DNA of 64,000 nt, from positions 1,364,001 to 1,428,000 of the forward strand of contig NZ_CP048113.1 of assembly GCF_010093065.1 (NCBI RefSeq), read 5' to 3'. Below, piece after piece: positions 16,448 to 25,094 of this stretch; the first letter of the stretch is position 1; the number at the start of each line of letters is the position of its first letter. Position numbers and translations under genes: made by a program. The stretch is from Chitinophaga agri. Lineage in GTDB: Bacteria > Bacteroidota > Bacteroidia > Chitinophagales > Chitinophagaceae. The notes below the pieces were generated by a model. That model saw nothing but the letters and a program-made list of their open reading frames with translations. It did not search any database and had not been told where the DNA came from.

Positions 16448-16885
16448 TTACTTTATGGTAGCCCGTACCTGCGTCACCTCGGCGGCTGAAATGGTACTGG
16501 CCTTGTTCCCGAAGCTGTTCCTGACATACGACAGGATATCCGCGATCTCCTGGTCTTTTAATGCTGCCTGTGAAGGCATCGGATTCGAGTAGTATTCCCC
16601 GTTGATCTCCACCTCTTCGTTCAGTCCCTTCAGCAACACGCCGATCAGTCGTACCTTATCGCCCAGTACGTATTCCGTTTTTATCAGCGGTGGGTTCATA
16701 CGGGGTACCCCGCTCCCATTCTCCTGGTGACAGGATATACAATACTGCCGGTATAACACCTTTCCTTTTGCGATCTGTGCGGCCGAAGTGCCACCGGTTT
16801 TAGTACCCGCCGTTTTCTTTACCTGTGCGTTCACTGATAATGCAACTATCAGCAATGGCATCACCGCCCCTATCCATCTGCCCAT
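16448..16885 (-). CDS. Secreted c-type cytochrome
   Basis: A 145-residue mono-heme class I cytochrome c. A signal peptide (MGRWIGAVMPLLIVALSVNAQ) precedes the heme-binding CISCH (C49, C52, H53) in KGKVLYRQYCISCHQENGSG. M103 in SNPMPSQAALKDQEIADILSYVRN is the likely axial ligand. It starts 2 bp after the dehydrogenase stop, so the pair is an operon and the cytochrome most likely accepts electrons from that enzyme in the periplasm and passes them to a respiratory oxidase. Confidence 0.94.
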   Translation of the reverse strand: MGRWIGAVMPLLIVALSVNAQVKKTAGTKTGGTSAAQIAKGKVLYRQYCISCHQENGSGVPRMNPPLIKTEYVLGDKVRLIGVLLKGLNEEVEINGEYYSNPMPSQAALKDQEIADILSYVRNSFGNKASTISAAEVTQVRATIK

Positions 16886-16887
16886 AC

Positions 16888-18192
16888 TTATTTTGCGTTA
16901 TAAACGATCCTGTAAACGGTTCCTTTCGCATCATCTGTTACATACAGTGAACCATCCGGTCCCTGTGCCAGTCCGCACGGACGATGAGCCGCATCACCCG
17001 GGTTCTTTATTGGCCCCTTGCCGGCGAAACCATCTGCAAACACTTCCCATTTACCGGAAGGCTTCCCATTCTTAAACGGTACGAACACCACATAATATCC
17101 GGCCTGCTCTTCAGGATAACGGTTCCAGGAGCCATGAAATGCAATAAAAGCACCGTTCCGGTATTTCTCCGGGAACTGTGTACCTGTGTAGAACAGTAAG
17201 CCGTTAGGCGCCATATGTGCCGGAAAGGCGACTACCGGATCTTCCGCATTCTCACCACCCGTTTTCTTACCATCCCCGCCATATTCTGGTGCCAGCATTT
17301 TCTTTTGCTGATACTGATCGTAGTAGATGTAAGGCCATCCGCAGTCAGACCCCTGTTTCACGGCAAACATACATTCCGCGGGCAGGTCGGCCGATTGTTT
17401 TTCGGAATACAATGCAGGGAACAGGTCGTGTAACTGATCACGGCCATGCTGCATAACAAAAAGCTGCTGCTGTGATTTATTCCAGTCCAGTCCTACTACG
17501 TTCCTCAGACCAGTGGCATACCGCACGCCATCACCGTACACCTGGTTCAGTTTATCTGCCCGGAACTGCCAGATGCCTGCGGCAGAATCGAGTACAGGAC
17601 AAGGCTGCATACCCATGGAACCCGCTGTTCGGTCCTGCGTCTGACAGGAGTTGGAATACGCACCGACATTCACGTAAATATTGCCCGCATCGTCCAGCAC
17701 AATTGATTTGGATTCGTGCTGTCTGCGGTCAATCAGTCCGCTAACCACTGTTTCCGGATGCTCCGGGTCCGTCACCTGTTGCTGTGCATCCACTTTATAC
17801 CGGTAGATCGCCGTGTTAGACGTGGCGTACAGGTAATCGCCTTTCAGATAGATACCTGTACCGCCGTAGTTACCGAAGGCGGTTTGCTTATCGACCCTGC
17901 CATCACCGTTGTTATCCTGGAGGAATAAGATGCCATTGTTATTTTTTGCCCTGTCCAGTTTGATGTAGATGCTACCGTTACCGGCCACGGCAATGTGACG
18001 CGTGCGGCCCAGCCCATCGGCCACCTTGAGTGCACCAAAGCCGGCAGGCAGTTTCAGGCCGGCGTTGTCGGCATCCGGTTTCACCACTGAGGCGCCTGGC
18101 TTACCAGGACCACCTGCAAATACGGAGGAGGCGATGCTTGTCATGGCAATGACAGACATCAGTAATACCTTGCTTGTTGTTTGCATCGGCAT
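16888..18192 (-). CDS. Periplasmic PQQ-dependent sugar dehydrogenase-like beta-propeller
   Basis: A 434-residue exported beta-propeller of the soluble glucose/sorbosone dehydrogenase family. After a signal peptide (VLLMSVIAMTSIASSVFAGG) come LPAGFGALKVADGLGRTRHIAVAGNGSIYIKL, the central GVRYATGLRNVVGLDWN and QHGRDQLHDLFP segments, and the C-terminal NGAFIAFHGSWNR and GAAHRPCGLAQGPDGSLYVTDDAKGTVYRI-type blades. PQQ-dependent oxidation of a sugar or alcohol is the family expectation; the substrate is unknown, and PQQ use is not proven. The adjacent cytochrome is its probable electron acceptor. An alternative ATG lies two codons downstream. Confidence 0.88.
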   Translation of the reverse strand: MPMQTTSKVLLMSVIAMTSIASSVFAGGPGKPGASVVKPDADNAGLKLPAGFGALKVADGLGRTRHIAVAGNGSIYIKLDRAKNNNGILFLQDNNGDGRVDKQTAFGNYGGTGIYLKGDYLYATSNTAIYRYKVDAQQQVTDPEHPETVVSGLIDRRQHESKSIVLDDAGNIYVNVGAYSNSCQTQDRTAGSMGMQPCPVLDSAAGIWQFRADKLNQVYGDGVRYATGLRNVVGLDWNKSQQQLFVMQHGRDQLHDLFPALYSEKQSADLPAECMFAVKQGSDCGWPYIYYDQYQQKKMLAPEYGGDGKKTGGENAEDPVVAFPAHMAPNGLLFYTGTQFPEKYRNGAFIAFHGSWNRYPEEQAGYYVVFVPFKNGKPSGKWEVFADGFAGKGPIKNPGDAAHRPCGLAQGPDGSLYVTDDAKGTVYRIVYNAK

Positions 18193-18489
18193 ATCGAGAT
18201 TGTGTTAATGAAGAATAAAGCCGGTGGAAAATTACGAAAACTAACAGGGAAAATGCTGCCTGCTACGTCTCCAGGCGGATACAATACCACTATTTTTTGA
18301 GATATCTGGCCTGCCCCTGACCGTGCCGGCCCCCCCGCATAAGATCGCCGCTGGTCAACCCCAGATCCCTTTCTCGAGATACCTGATCAGGGACAGCCTG
18401 ACCCCGGCACATGTCTCCCGGTCATTAGCGGCCAATGCCTCCGCCAGATCATTACCAGACACGTCTTTTGGACGCTTTCGGCCGACCAG

Positions 18490-18637
18490 CTGAACGGCTC
18501 CTGATCTTTGTACTAAATGCGCACTAATACATCACCAAAAGGTCACTTCAAGGGCACTTCAATATCCAGGGGATATTGAAGTGCCCTTGAAGTGACCTTT
18601 TGGTGTCCTCTTGGTACCCTGAAAGTGAGCCGTTCAG
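18490..18637. repeat. Nested perfect inverted repeat (35-bp arms, 3-nt loop)
   Basis: Positions 18533-18567 and 18571-18605 are perfect 35-bp reverse complements separated only by AGG. An outer pair, CTGAACGGCTC (18490-18500) and GAGCCGTTCAG (18627-18637), is also perfect. Each inner arm contains two near-identical 11-mers (GGTCACTTCAA, GGGCACTTCAA). There is no T-run directly after the arms and no transposase gene nearby, so it is not a standard terminator or insertion sequence. Confidence 0.9.
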
Positions 18638-18646
18638 GACATAAAA

Positions 18647-18666
18647 AAAGGGCGTTCAGCCCTTAA
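18647..18666. terminator. Small hairpin AAGGGC/GCCCTT
   Basis: AAGGGC-GTTCA-GCCCTT is flanked by A-runs on both sides. It lies between the large inverted repeat and the SusD terminator and may add to termination on the minus strand, where the flanking A-runs read as T. Confidence 0.5.
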
Positions 18667-18706
18667 AAAGAAAGGCAGGAAGTCATTACAACCTCCTGCC
18701 TTTTTC
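18666..18706 (-). terminator. Terminator of the susCD operon
   Basis: AAAGGCAGGA (18671-18680) pairs with TCCTGCCTTT (18694-18703). On the minus strand the stem is followed by CTTTTT. It is 25 bp beyond the susD stop. Confidence 0.88.
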
Positions 18707-18730
18707 TCATCAAAACAACCAGAGCGGTAA

Positions 18731-20578
18731 CTAGTAGCCAGGGTTCTGGACCAGTTTATTATTTCTGTTCATCTCATCGCGCTGAAGCGGCATGAAATAC
18801 ATCTTATCCAGCCAGATCCTGTTCTCATTAACCAGGGTCACGGCAGTATAAGTATAATCATAATTCGCCTCATCATGCTGATAGAGCGTCACTTTAACGT
18901 TTGGCTTCAGTTTACCCACCACGTTAATACCACGCAGGGCACGACCTACTGTAGCAGGTGCGATCATCCAGCGGCGTACGTCAAAGAAACGCTGCTCTTC
19001 AAACACCATTTCTATTTCCTTCTCACGCTGGAAGCGGGCTTTCAGGGCGGCACCTGACTCGGTGAAACCAGGCATACCTGCCCGGGTACGGATCATATTC
19101 AGGTAATTACGGGCTTCCGCATCCTGACCCAGTTCGATACAGGCTTCTGCATAGTTGAACAGTACTTCAGTATAGCGGAAGAACGGATAAGGTACTTCCT
19201 GACGGAAATACTGCGCATCCACATTCGGATCAATGAATTTTTTCATATAATAACCGGTGAAGCTGCCATTCCAATTCTCTACCGGCCCCTGCCTCGTATC
19301 GAGACCAGGAGCATTGATGATCTTTGACTGCTCAGGGTCCCATACTTCGTATACACCTGTCTGCGCCTGGTTGGCCGGATCTTTCGCTGCCACGTCCGTA
19401 GGACGCTGACGCCAGTTAGCACCATCATACAGGATGCTGGCATAAAAACGCGGATCGCGGTTACGGTAAGGATTGGCCTTATGCGCTGCCTCGCCCCAGT
19501 TAAAAGGCGTACCATCGCTCATTTCATAGTCGTCAACCAGCAGCTGCGTAGGAGTATTACCTGACCAGTTATGATAACCATTCAGACCATTATACAGCCC
19601 GATCTGTCCGCCGGCTTCCGATTTCGCGTTGAGGAAATAACGGGAGAAGATGCTCTCGGTATTATCCTTCAGGAACATTTGCTGATAATTGCTGCTGGCT
19701 TCTTCCGGTGTAGCAGGTGTTGGGAATGCCAGTGAGTAACGGCCCAGGTCCATGACTGCTTTAGCAGCATCCTTCGCACGCTGCCAGCGTTCAGTACGGC
19801 TGCCACTGGTGTAACCCAGTACCTCCGGATGTTGTGCCGCAGCAATGATGTTTGACTTAGTTTTAGCCGTTGGGATATCATGCAGGTCACTTGCAGCATA
19901 TACCAGGATACGGGACTTCAGTGCCAGGGCAGCACCCTCTGTCGCACGCCCCTTAACGATATTGCCATCTTTACCATGGAGATAATAGGCGGCGGAATCA
20001 CAGTCCTTTACGATATGGTCCACACAATCGGCAAAGGTACCCCGGTCGATGGTGTAGTCTTTATCATCCAGTGTATACACAACGTCTATCAGTGGCACAC
20101 CACCATAGGCGCGTACCAGCTGGTGATAAAAATAAGCACGCAGGAAGAAGACTTCTCCCTTTACCCGTTCACCGGAGGTCTGTTTATCGAAAGGCACCTT
20201 GCTGACATTCTGAAAGAAGACGTTACATGCGCGGATACGCTTGTACATCTCGCCCCACTGGAAGGTACCACGGTTGGTGACATATTCAGCGTCGGTAGGA
20301 CTGATCGTAGCTTCCCCCATGTTCTTCATACCGTAGTTATGCGTGAACATGGTCTCATCGGTAGCGGAGGAAAGCATTGTTTCCAGGAAACCGCCACTGC
20401 TCAGACCATTGTATATTTCATTCACAAAAGCCTCCGTCAATGCCTGGTCCTGCCACACATCATCCTTTGTTGCTTCGCCGAGAGGCTTTGTATTCAGGAA
20501 ATCAGTGTTACAGGCGGCGATGGTAAAAGCGCCCGCAACACCAATGCTGATATATATTTTCTTCAATAACTGCTTCAT
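18731..20578 (-). CDS. SusD/RagB-family nutrient-binding outer-membrane lipoprotein
   Basis: A 615-residue SusD homologue, the surface lipoprotein that caps a SusC transporter and captures glycans or other ligands. The signal peptide ends in IAAC with the lipidated cysteine at residue 23, followed by NTDFLNTKPLGEATKDDVWQD. Typical SusD segments follow: KRIRACNVFFQNV, GEVFFLRAYFYHQLVRAYGGVPLID, and near the C-terminus PYPFFRYTEVLFNYAEACIELGQDAEARNYLNMIRTRAGMPGF and REKEIEMVFEEQRFFDVRRW. It starts 12 bp after susC. No degradative enzyme is in the operon, so the substrate cannot be assigned. Confidence 0.97.
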   Translation of the reverse strand: MKQLLKKIYISIGVAGAFTIAACNTDFLNTKPLGEATKDDVWQDQALTEAFVNEIYNGLSSGGFLETMLSSATDETMFTHNYGMKNMGEATISPTDAEYVTNRGTFQWGEMYKRIRACNVFFQNVSKVPFDKQTSGERVKGEVFFLRAYFYHQLVRAYGGVPLIDVVYTLDDKDYTIDRGTFADCVDHIVKDCDSAAYYLHGKDGNIVKGRATEGAALALKSRILVYAASDLHDIPTAKTKSNIIAAAQHPEVLGYTSGSRTERWQRAKDAAKAVMDLGRYSLAFPTPATPEEASSNYQQMFLKDNTESIFSRYFLNAKSEAGGQIGLYNGLNGYHNWSGNTPTQLLVDDYEMSDGTPFNWGEAAHKANPYRNRDPRFYASILYDGANWRQRPTDVAAKDPANQAQTGVYEVWDPEQSKIINAPGLDTRQGPVENWNGSFTGYYMKKFIDPNVDAQYFRQEVPYPFFRYTEVLFNYAEACIELGQDAEARNYLNMIRTRAGMPGFTESGAALKARFQREKEIEMVFEEQRFFDVRRWMIAPATVGRALRGINVVGKLKPNVKVTLYQHDEANYDYTYTAVTLVNENRIWLDKMYFMPLQRDEMNRNNKLVQNPGY

Positions 20579-20590
20579 GATGCTGATGAT

Positions 20591-23500
20591 TTAAAAGGTT
20601 AAATTGAAACCTGCATTCAATACCCTTGACTGCGGATAGTACTGACCGTTACCATTTATGGATTCCGGATCGAGGATCTTCAGGCTATTAGCCGTGAACA
20701 GGTTTAAACAGTTTGCATAGATCCTCAGATTAGTGATACCCGATCTTTTCTTCAGGAAATCAGGAATACTGTAGCCGAGTTCCAGGTTTTTCAGACGTAC
20801 ATAGTTCGTACTGCGGATCCAGTAAGTGTTACCGTTCGCCCAGTATGTATCATTACGGTCATTTACGCGCGGGTCAACGCTGCTTGGATTATCAGGGCTC
20901 CAGCGATGATCATAGTAATCTTTTGTAAAGTTGCCGATCTCACCTGATTCTGTGTTGATATGCAAAGCGCCGCCGGTAGCACCCTGTACCAGGATGGCAC
21001 AGTCGAAGTTGCCGTATTGCATGTTTATATTCAGACCGCCGGTGAATGTAGGCTGTGTGCTTTTTCCATAGCGGATCTTATCATCACCGTCAATCTTTCC
21101 GTTACCGTCGATATCCCTGAACTTCATATCACCGGGACGGAGATTATTGGTCAATGCAGAGTAATCGATCGTATTCTTATCAATTTCAGCATAGTCTCTG
21201 AACACGCCATCGTATTCGTAATACAGGTTGGTGTTCATCTGCTTGCCAGTAGAGCGCTGCCAGACAGGGGCGCCAGGTGCTTCATCCCAGAACACGATCT
21301 TGTTTTTGGAATAACCACCGTTCACGCTTACATCATAACGGAATTTAGTACCGATGGTACTGTTGTAGCCCACACGGAACTCAAAACCCTTGTTATCTAC
21401 CTTACCGATATTTTCAGCAGGCAGGGTCATACCGGTAGTTTGTGGTACAGATGCATTCCTTCTCACCAGAATGCCTGAACGTTTATTCATGAACGCGTCC
21501 AGTTCAAAGTAAACCTTACCGTTCAGGAAAGCTCCATCCACACCGACGTTGTAGTTATTGGCCACCTCCCAGGAGATATATGGATTCGGGATACGTGCCT
21601 CGAACAGGGATTTTACGACATTGCCACCGAGGATATAACTGCTGAATCCATAGGTGGAATAGTACTGATATTCCTGTAAGGTGAGCGTACCGTCATTGTT
21701 ATCATCGAAGTATACCTGGTCATTACCCAGTTTACCCCAGGAAGCACGAAGTTTCAGGTAATTCATGAACTTCACGTTATCCTTCCAGAAGCCTTCTTCT
21801 GATACGCGCCAGCCAAGCATCAGTCCCGGGAAGAACCCGAAACGGGAAGAAGATGGGAACATATAGGAGCCATCATTACGCCATACGAATTCAGCGAGGT
21901 ATTTCTCTTTATAGTTATACGCCACACGACCGAAGTAGTTGAGACGGGCACGATCCCAGGCGGAGCCACCGTTATCTTTTTCCGCGTCACCACCGGCAAA
22001 CATCTGATCGATGAGAGAGGAAATGAAGTATCTGCGGAAGGCGTTGAAGTTGTCAGAGTGTACGGTTTCTCTTTCAATACCGAATACGAAGTTCAGCGTA
22101 TGATCTTTCTTAAATGTACGGTCGTACGTCAGCAATCCACGCAGCAGAATATTACTCTGGTCTTCATCGCCCTGGTTGAGGGTAGCCTGATCAGTACCAC
22201 GTTTGCTCTTCACGAGTACGGGTGTAACACCATCGTCCTGGTAGGATTTCTTATCCCATGTATAGAGGTACCATGGTGTCATCCATCTCTTGGTACGTTT
22301 GATATATTTATCGAATGCGACGTTACCGCTCAGCTTCAGTCCTTCTACACCAGGGATCTGTATATCCAGGCGCGCACTGGTCTGTACATAGTAACGTTTG
22401 TCCTTATCGTAGCCGGTCTGATCGGTCGTAATAACGACAGGATTGTTACCATATTCGATGTCCGGGCCAGGTAATCCGTTAGGCCAGAACGCGGGCTCTG
22501 TTGGTTTGCCACGCATCAGCATACGGAAGATGTCACCAGCGGAACGGGTAGGATAATTACGGTCTTCCTGTCTGCCTAACATGTCTACGCTAACGTTCAC
22601 ATATTTATTGATCTTACCGTCCAGGTTGATACGCAGACTATACTGATCGTATCCGGTAGCAGATTTCTTGTAGTAAGCGTCCTGCGACTGGTAACCGAAG
22701 GAGGTCAGGTAACGCATGTTCTCACTACCACCGGAAACCTGTACGCTGTGATTGGACTGAGGCGCCCATGTCTTAAATGTAGCGTCATACCAGTCCGTAT
22801 TAGGGTATAGCCAGGGATCAGTGCTGTTACGGAATCTATCGATTTCAGAAGGACCGAACGCAACATCCCATTTCTTGTTGGTGGTAGGAGATGTGTAGGA
22901 ACCGCCTTGTTTGTAGGTATCCCATGCAGTGGTCCATTCCCTTCCAGGCACATCCCTGTAGAGACTTAGCTCATCACGCAGCTGCGCGTATTCTGCCGCG
23001 TCGGACATTTTGGGAATAGTGGTCGGCTGTGACCATCCCTGGTTAAAGGAGTAAGAGAGCTGTGGTTTACCACTTTTACCGCGTTTGGTCGTTACGAGAA
23101 TAACACCGTTTGCCGCACGCGCACCATAGATCGCAGCAGAGGCATCTTTCAGTACGGAAATGCTTTCGATGTCCTGGGGGTTCAGACGTTCCAGACCACC
23201 ACTACGGCCGGCCACACCATCAATTACGATGAGCGGATCATTATTACCCAGTGTATTGGAACCACGGATACGGAGTGAAGAACCATCCGCACCAGGTTCA
23301 CCACTGTTCTGCATGGCAGTGACGCCGGGCATACGGCCAGCGATGGAGTTGGACAGGTTGGTAGCAGGAGATTTTACGAGGTCAGCACCCTTTACCGTTG
23401 CAATGGAACCGGATACGGCTTCTCTTTTCTGCGCACCATATCCTACGACAACTACTTCACTGAGACCTTTGGTATCAGCGTCGAGTGTAATGGTCAATGG

Positions 23501-23851
23501 AGCGGAGCCATTAACAGTGAGTGTTTGTGGTAGGAAACCGATTGCAGATATGGTGATTTGAGCGCCATTGGCTACGCTTAAAGTAAAAGTACCGTCCGGT
23601 AATGTGGTAGTCCCCTTTGAAGTGCCAACCACTTTGATAGTGGCGCCAATGATTGGTTCTTTATTTTTATCAACGATCTTTCCTTTCAGTGTAATATCCT
23701 GTAGAACAGAAAATAAGGTGTGATAACCATCTGCCACCGCAGCGAGCGGATAAAGGGCAGGTAAAAAAAGCAGCAGGGTGAATTTCATGCGCAATAGAGC
23801 TGACTGCCAGGCATACCGATGCCTGACCTTCAACAGGTCTACATTTTTCAT
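20591..23851 (-). CDS. SusC/RagA-family TonB-dependent outer-membrane transporter
   Basis: A 1,086-residue SusC homologue that imports ligands delivered by SusD, using TonB energy. After a long N-terminus and signal sequence (MKFTLLLFLPALYPLAAVADG from residue 22) come a carboxypeptidase D regulatory-like domain (~52-125, LKGKIVDKNKEPIIGATIKVVGTSKGTTTLPDGTFTL), the SusC hallmark LSEVVVVGYGAQKREAVSGSIATV, and the plug domain (IAGRMPGV, LRIRGSNTLGNNDPLIVIDGV, ISVLKDASAAIYGARAANGVILVTTK). The 22-stranded barrel occupies the rest and ends in NAGFNLTF. No STN domain is visible, so control by an anti-sigma factor in cis is not supported. Confidence 0.97.
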   Translation of the reverse strand: MKNVDLLKVRHRYAWQSALLRMKFTLLLFLPALYPLAAVADGYHTLFSVLQDITLKGKIVDKNKEPIIGATIKVVGTSKGTTTLPDGTFTLSVANGAQITISAIGFLPQTLTVNGSAPLTITLDADTKGLSEVVVVGYGAQKREAVSGSIATVKGADLVKSPATNLSNSIAGRMPGVTAMQNSGEPGADGSSLRIRGSNTLGNNDPLIVIDGVAGRSGGLERLNPQDIESISVLKDASAAIYGARAANGVILVTTKRGKSGKPQLSYSFNQGWSQPTTIPKMSDAAEYAQLRDELSLYRDVPGREWTTAWDTYKQGGSYTSPTTNKKWDVAFGPSEIDRFRNSTDPWLYPNTDWYDATFKTWAPQSNHSVQVSGGSENMRYLTSFGYQSQDAYYKKSATGYDQYSLRINLDGKINKYVNVSVDMLGRQEDRNYPTRSAGDIFRMLMRGKPTEPAFWPNGLPGPDIEYGNNPVVITTDQTGYDKDKRYYVQTSARLDIQIPGVEGLKLSGNVAFDKYIKRTKRWMTPWYLYTWDKKSYQDDGVTPVLVKSKRGTDQATLNQGDEDQSNILLRGLLTYDRTFKKDHTLNFVFGIERETVHSDNFNAFRRYFISSLIDQMFAGGDAEKDNGGSAWDRARLNYFGRVAYNYKEKYLAEFVWRNDGSYMFPSSSRFGFFPGLMLGWRVSEEGFWKDNVKFMNYLKLRASWGKLGNDQVYFDDNNDGTLTLQEYQYYSTYGFSSYILGGNVVKSLFEARIPNPYISWEVANNYNVGVDGAFLNGKVYFELDAFMNKRSGILVRRNASVPQTTGMTLPAENIGKVDNKGFEFRVGYNSTIGTKFRYDVSVNGGYSKNKIVFWDEAPGAPVWQRSTGKQMNTNLYYEYDGVFRDYAEIDKNTIDYSALTNNLRPGDMKFRDIDGNGKIDGDDKIRYGKSTQPTFTGGLNINMQYGNFDCAILVQGATGGALHINTESGEIGNFTKDYYDHRWSPDNPSSVDPRVNDRNDTYWANGNTYWIRSTNYVRLKNLELGYSIPDFLKKRSGITNLRIYANCLNLFTANSLKILDPESINGNGQYYPQSRVLNAGFNLTF

Positions 23852-24394
23852 ACGTTTGATTTGTGTGGTTAATAAAGGCTGATTACAAACCGCCTGATTT
23901 TGGCTGTACTAACAGATGCCGGAACATCATCGTTTCAGACGCTATTACTGGTTCTCATTATTAAACGTGGTTTATACTAGTTAAAGAATATATGGTAGCG
24001 GGTCTAAAGCACAATACAACTACATAGGTTCTTGTTTACGCAGTGTGCAGCCTGATTTCATAACGCTAAGATCTCACGTGTCAATTTCACACCTAAAATA
24101 GAAAAAATAAATTAACTTTTATATTTCTTTTAACATACTGCGGTCAGAGTAAAGTGAAAATGCATATGATTCACCCCTGTCATCATCCGTTCGTACATGA
24201 CCTACAGGGCACTTCACTACACAGCTGTCGCCTATACGACAGGTACGCTTATACTGATTGGCACCGGGGGCGACTATCTGGTACTGGCAGCAGGCGGATC
24301 ATTTATCTGACAGGCGCGAACGACCAGTGCCTGCATTCCTGTTGAGAATGCAGCCCGCAACTATCTATTATGGATTATATATGCAGGTCACTGC
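23852..24394. other. 543-bp intergenic region upstream of susC
   Basis: This gap should hold the susC promoter, but I found no exact TAnnTTTG box on the minus strand. A short plus-strand open frame at 24197-24310 is listed separately. The rest is AT-rich with no clear hairpin or operator. Confidence 0.4.
24197..24310 (+). CDS. Possible 37-residue hydrophobic peptide
   Basis: An ATG-initiated frame encodes MTYRALHYTAVAYTTGTLIL followed by a glycine-rich hydrophobic stretch ending GGSFI and TGA. The composition is that of a membrane segment with a short loop (GTGGDY), unlike random sequence from this AT-rich gap. No ribosome binding site or promoter is obvious, and it could be a remnant of a longer small membrane protein. 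It would lie between, and antisense to, the susC and CBM6-like genes. Confidence 0.3.
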   Translation: MTYRALHYTAVAYTTGTLILIGTGGDYLVLAAGGSFI

Positions 24395-24853
24395 CTAATA
24401 ATCCTGTACGAACTGAATGGAAGTAATGCTGAAAGGGTTCCCTTTTGCCACCAGGTAGAGGTCATGTATGCCATTGGAATACTTGGGGTTACCTACCAGT
24501 TTGAGCGCATAGGTGGTGTCGCCGGTGAACGGTATCTTCAATGTACCAATACGTTTGCTTTTCTTTCCTTTGGGGCGGTCAATACGAAACTCGAGTCTGC
24601 CGTTCTTCTTCTCCTTATTCTGGCAGAATACGACTACTTTAAATCCAATTTCACCCATACCGAGGTTCACCTGGCCAAAGCCCAGGTAGCTACCGGATTT
24701 CATTTTAAATTCTGTCTGGAAGTCTCCTTTCCTCATTGGCGCCGGCGGCGTCGTACCTGCCGGAGCAGGTGCTGCAGATGGCGGTGGTGCGGCCGTTTGT
24801 CCCCGGACAATCAATTGCACAAGTAAGAAAAAAAGACATAGGATAGGCCTCAT
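24395..24853 (-). CDS. Secreted protein with CBM6-like C-terminal half
   Basis: A 152-residue exported protein. A signal peptide (MRPILCLFFLLVQLIVRG) is followed by a Pro/Ala-rich linker (residues ~20-42). The folded part ends with LEFRIDRPKGKKSKRIGTLKIPFTGDTTYALKLVGNPKYSNGIHDLYLVAKGNPFSITSIQFVQ. This closely follows the C-terminal half of family 6 carbohydrate-binding modules (the xIxIRLDSP...GTLxVPxTG...GxHDLYLVFKG...SIxWFQF pattern). It is short for a full CBM6, so binding is uncertain. It lies upstream of susC on the same strand but 543 bp away; a shared glycan role is inference only. Confidence 0.7.
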   Translation of the reverse strand: MRPILCLFFLLVQLIVRGQTAAPPPSAAPAPAGTTPPAPMRKGDFQTEFKMKSGSYLGFGQVNLGMGEIGFKVVVFCQNKEKKNGRLEFRIDRPKGKKSKRIGTLKIPFTGDTTYALKLVGNPKYSNGIHDLYLVAKGNPFSITSIQFVQDY

Positions 24854-24929
24854 AGTTCTTCAATCGGTCCGGTACCTTTTGAAGATACCGACCAGGTGTC
24901 TAAAATACTAATTAGGTCGAAAAATTACG

Positions 24930-24937
24930 CAAATTTA
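24930..24937 (-). promoter_or_regulatory. -7 box (TAAATTTG) upstream of the CBM6-like gene
   Basis: On the minus strand 24937-24930 reads TAAATTTG followed by CG, like the TATATTTGCGCC boxes elsewhere in the window. It is 77 bp upstream of the start codon at 24853. No well-placed -33 TTG is seen. Confidence 0.45.
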
Positions 24938-25008
24938 TATTAAAAATTCCAATAATAATATAGGCTGATTCCCAGCAGGTTAAACCGACCGTGTTTATAT
25001 AATGCTGA

Positions 25009-25047
25009 AAACGGCAAACGACTCTGCCGGGAGAGCCGTTTGCCGTT
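25009..25047 (-). terminator. Terminator of the CheB/CheR-kinase operon
   Basis: AACGGCAAACG pairs with CGTTTGCCGTT across an inner CTC/GAG stem. On the minus strand four T follow. It is 48 bp beyond the stop at 25095. Confidence 0.85.
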
Positions 25048-25094
25048 AGTATAGTACGCCGGGAATGCACTTCTATTGTGCTACCTGCATGAAG

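Larger units (their letters stand above)
18193..18730. other. 538-bp intergenic region with inverted repeats and a possible gene remnant
   Basis: The region is GC-rich from 18300 to 18480 and contains the nested inverted repeat and the terminators listed separately. A minus-strand frame from about 18532 down to a TGA at 18355-18357 is open for about 58 codons and ends ...RLSLIRYLEKGIWG. It has no ATG and is cut upstream by a stop inside the inverted repeat. It could be a decayed gene end or chance. I see no other coding signal. Confidence 0.4.

Noticed and set aside
18193..18730. Insertion-sequence call for the inverted-repeat region
   Set aside because: There is no transposase frame, no target-site duplication was identified, and the arms nearly touch, unlike IS termini.
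24154..24345. Plus-strand 63-codon frame rich in His and Cys
   Set aside because: Composition is unlike a protein and it overlaps a more natural frame at 24197-24310.
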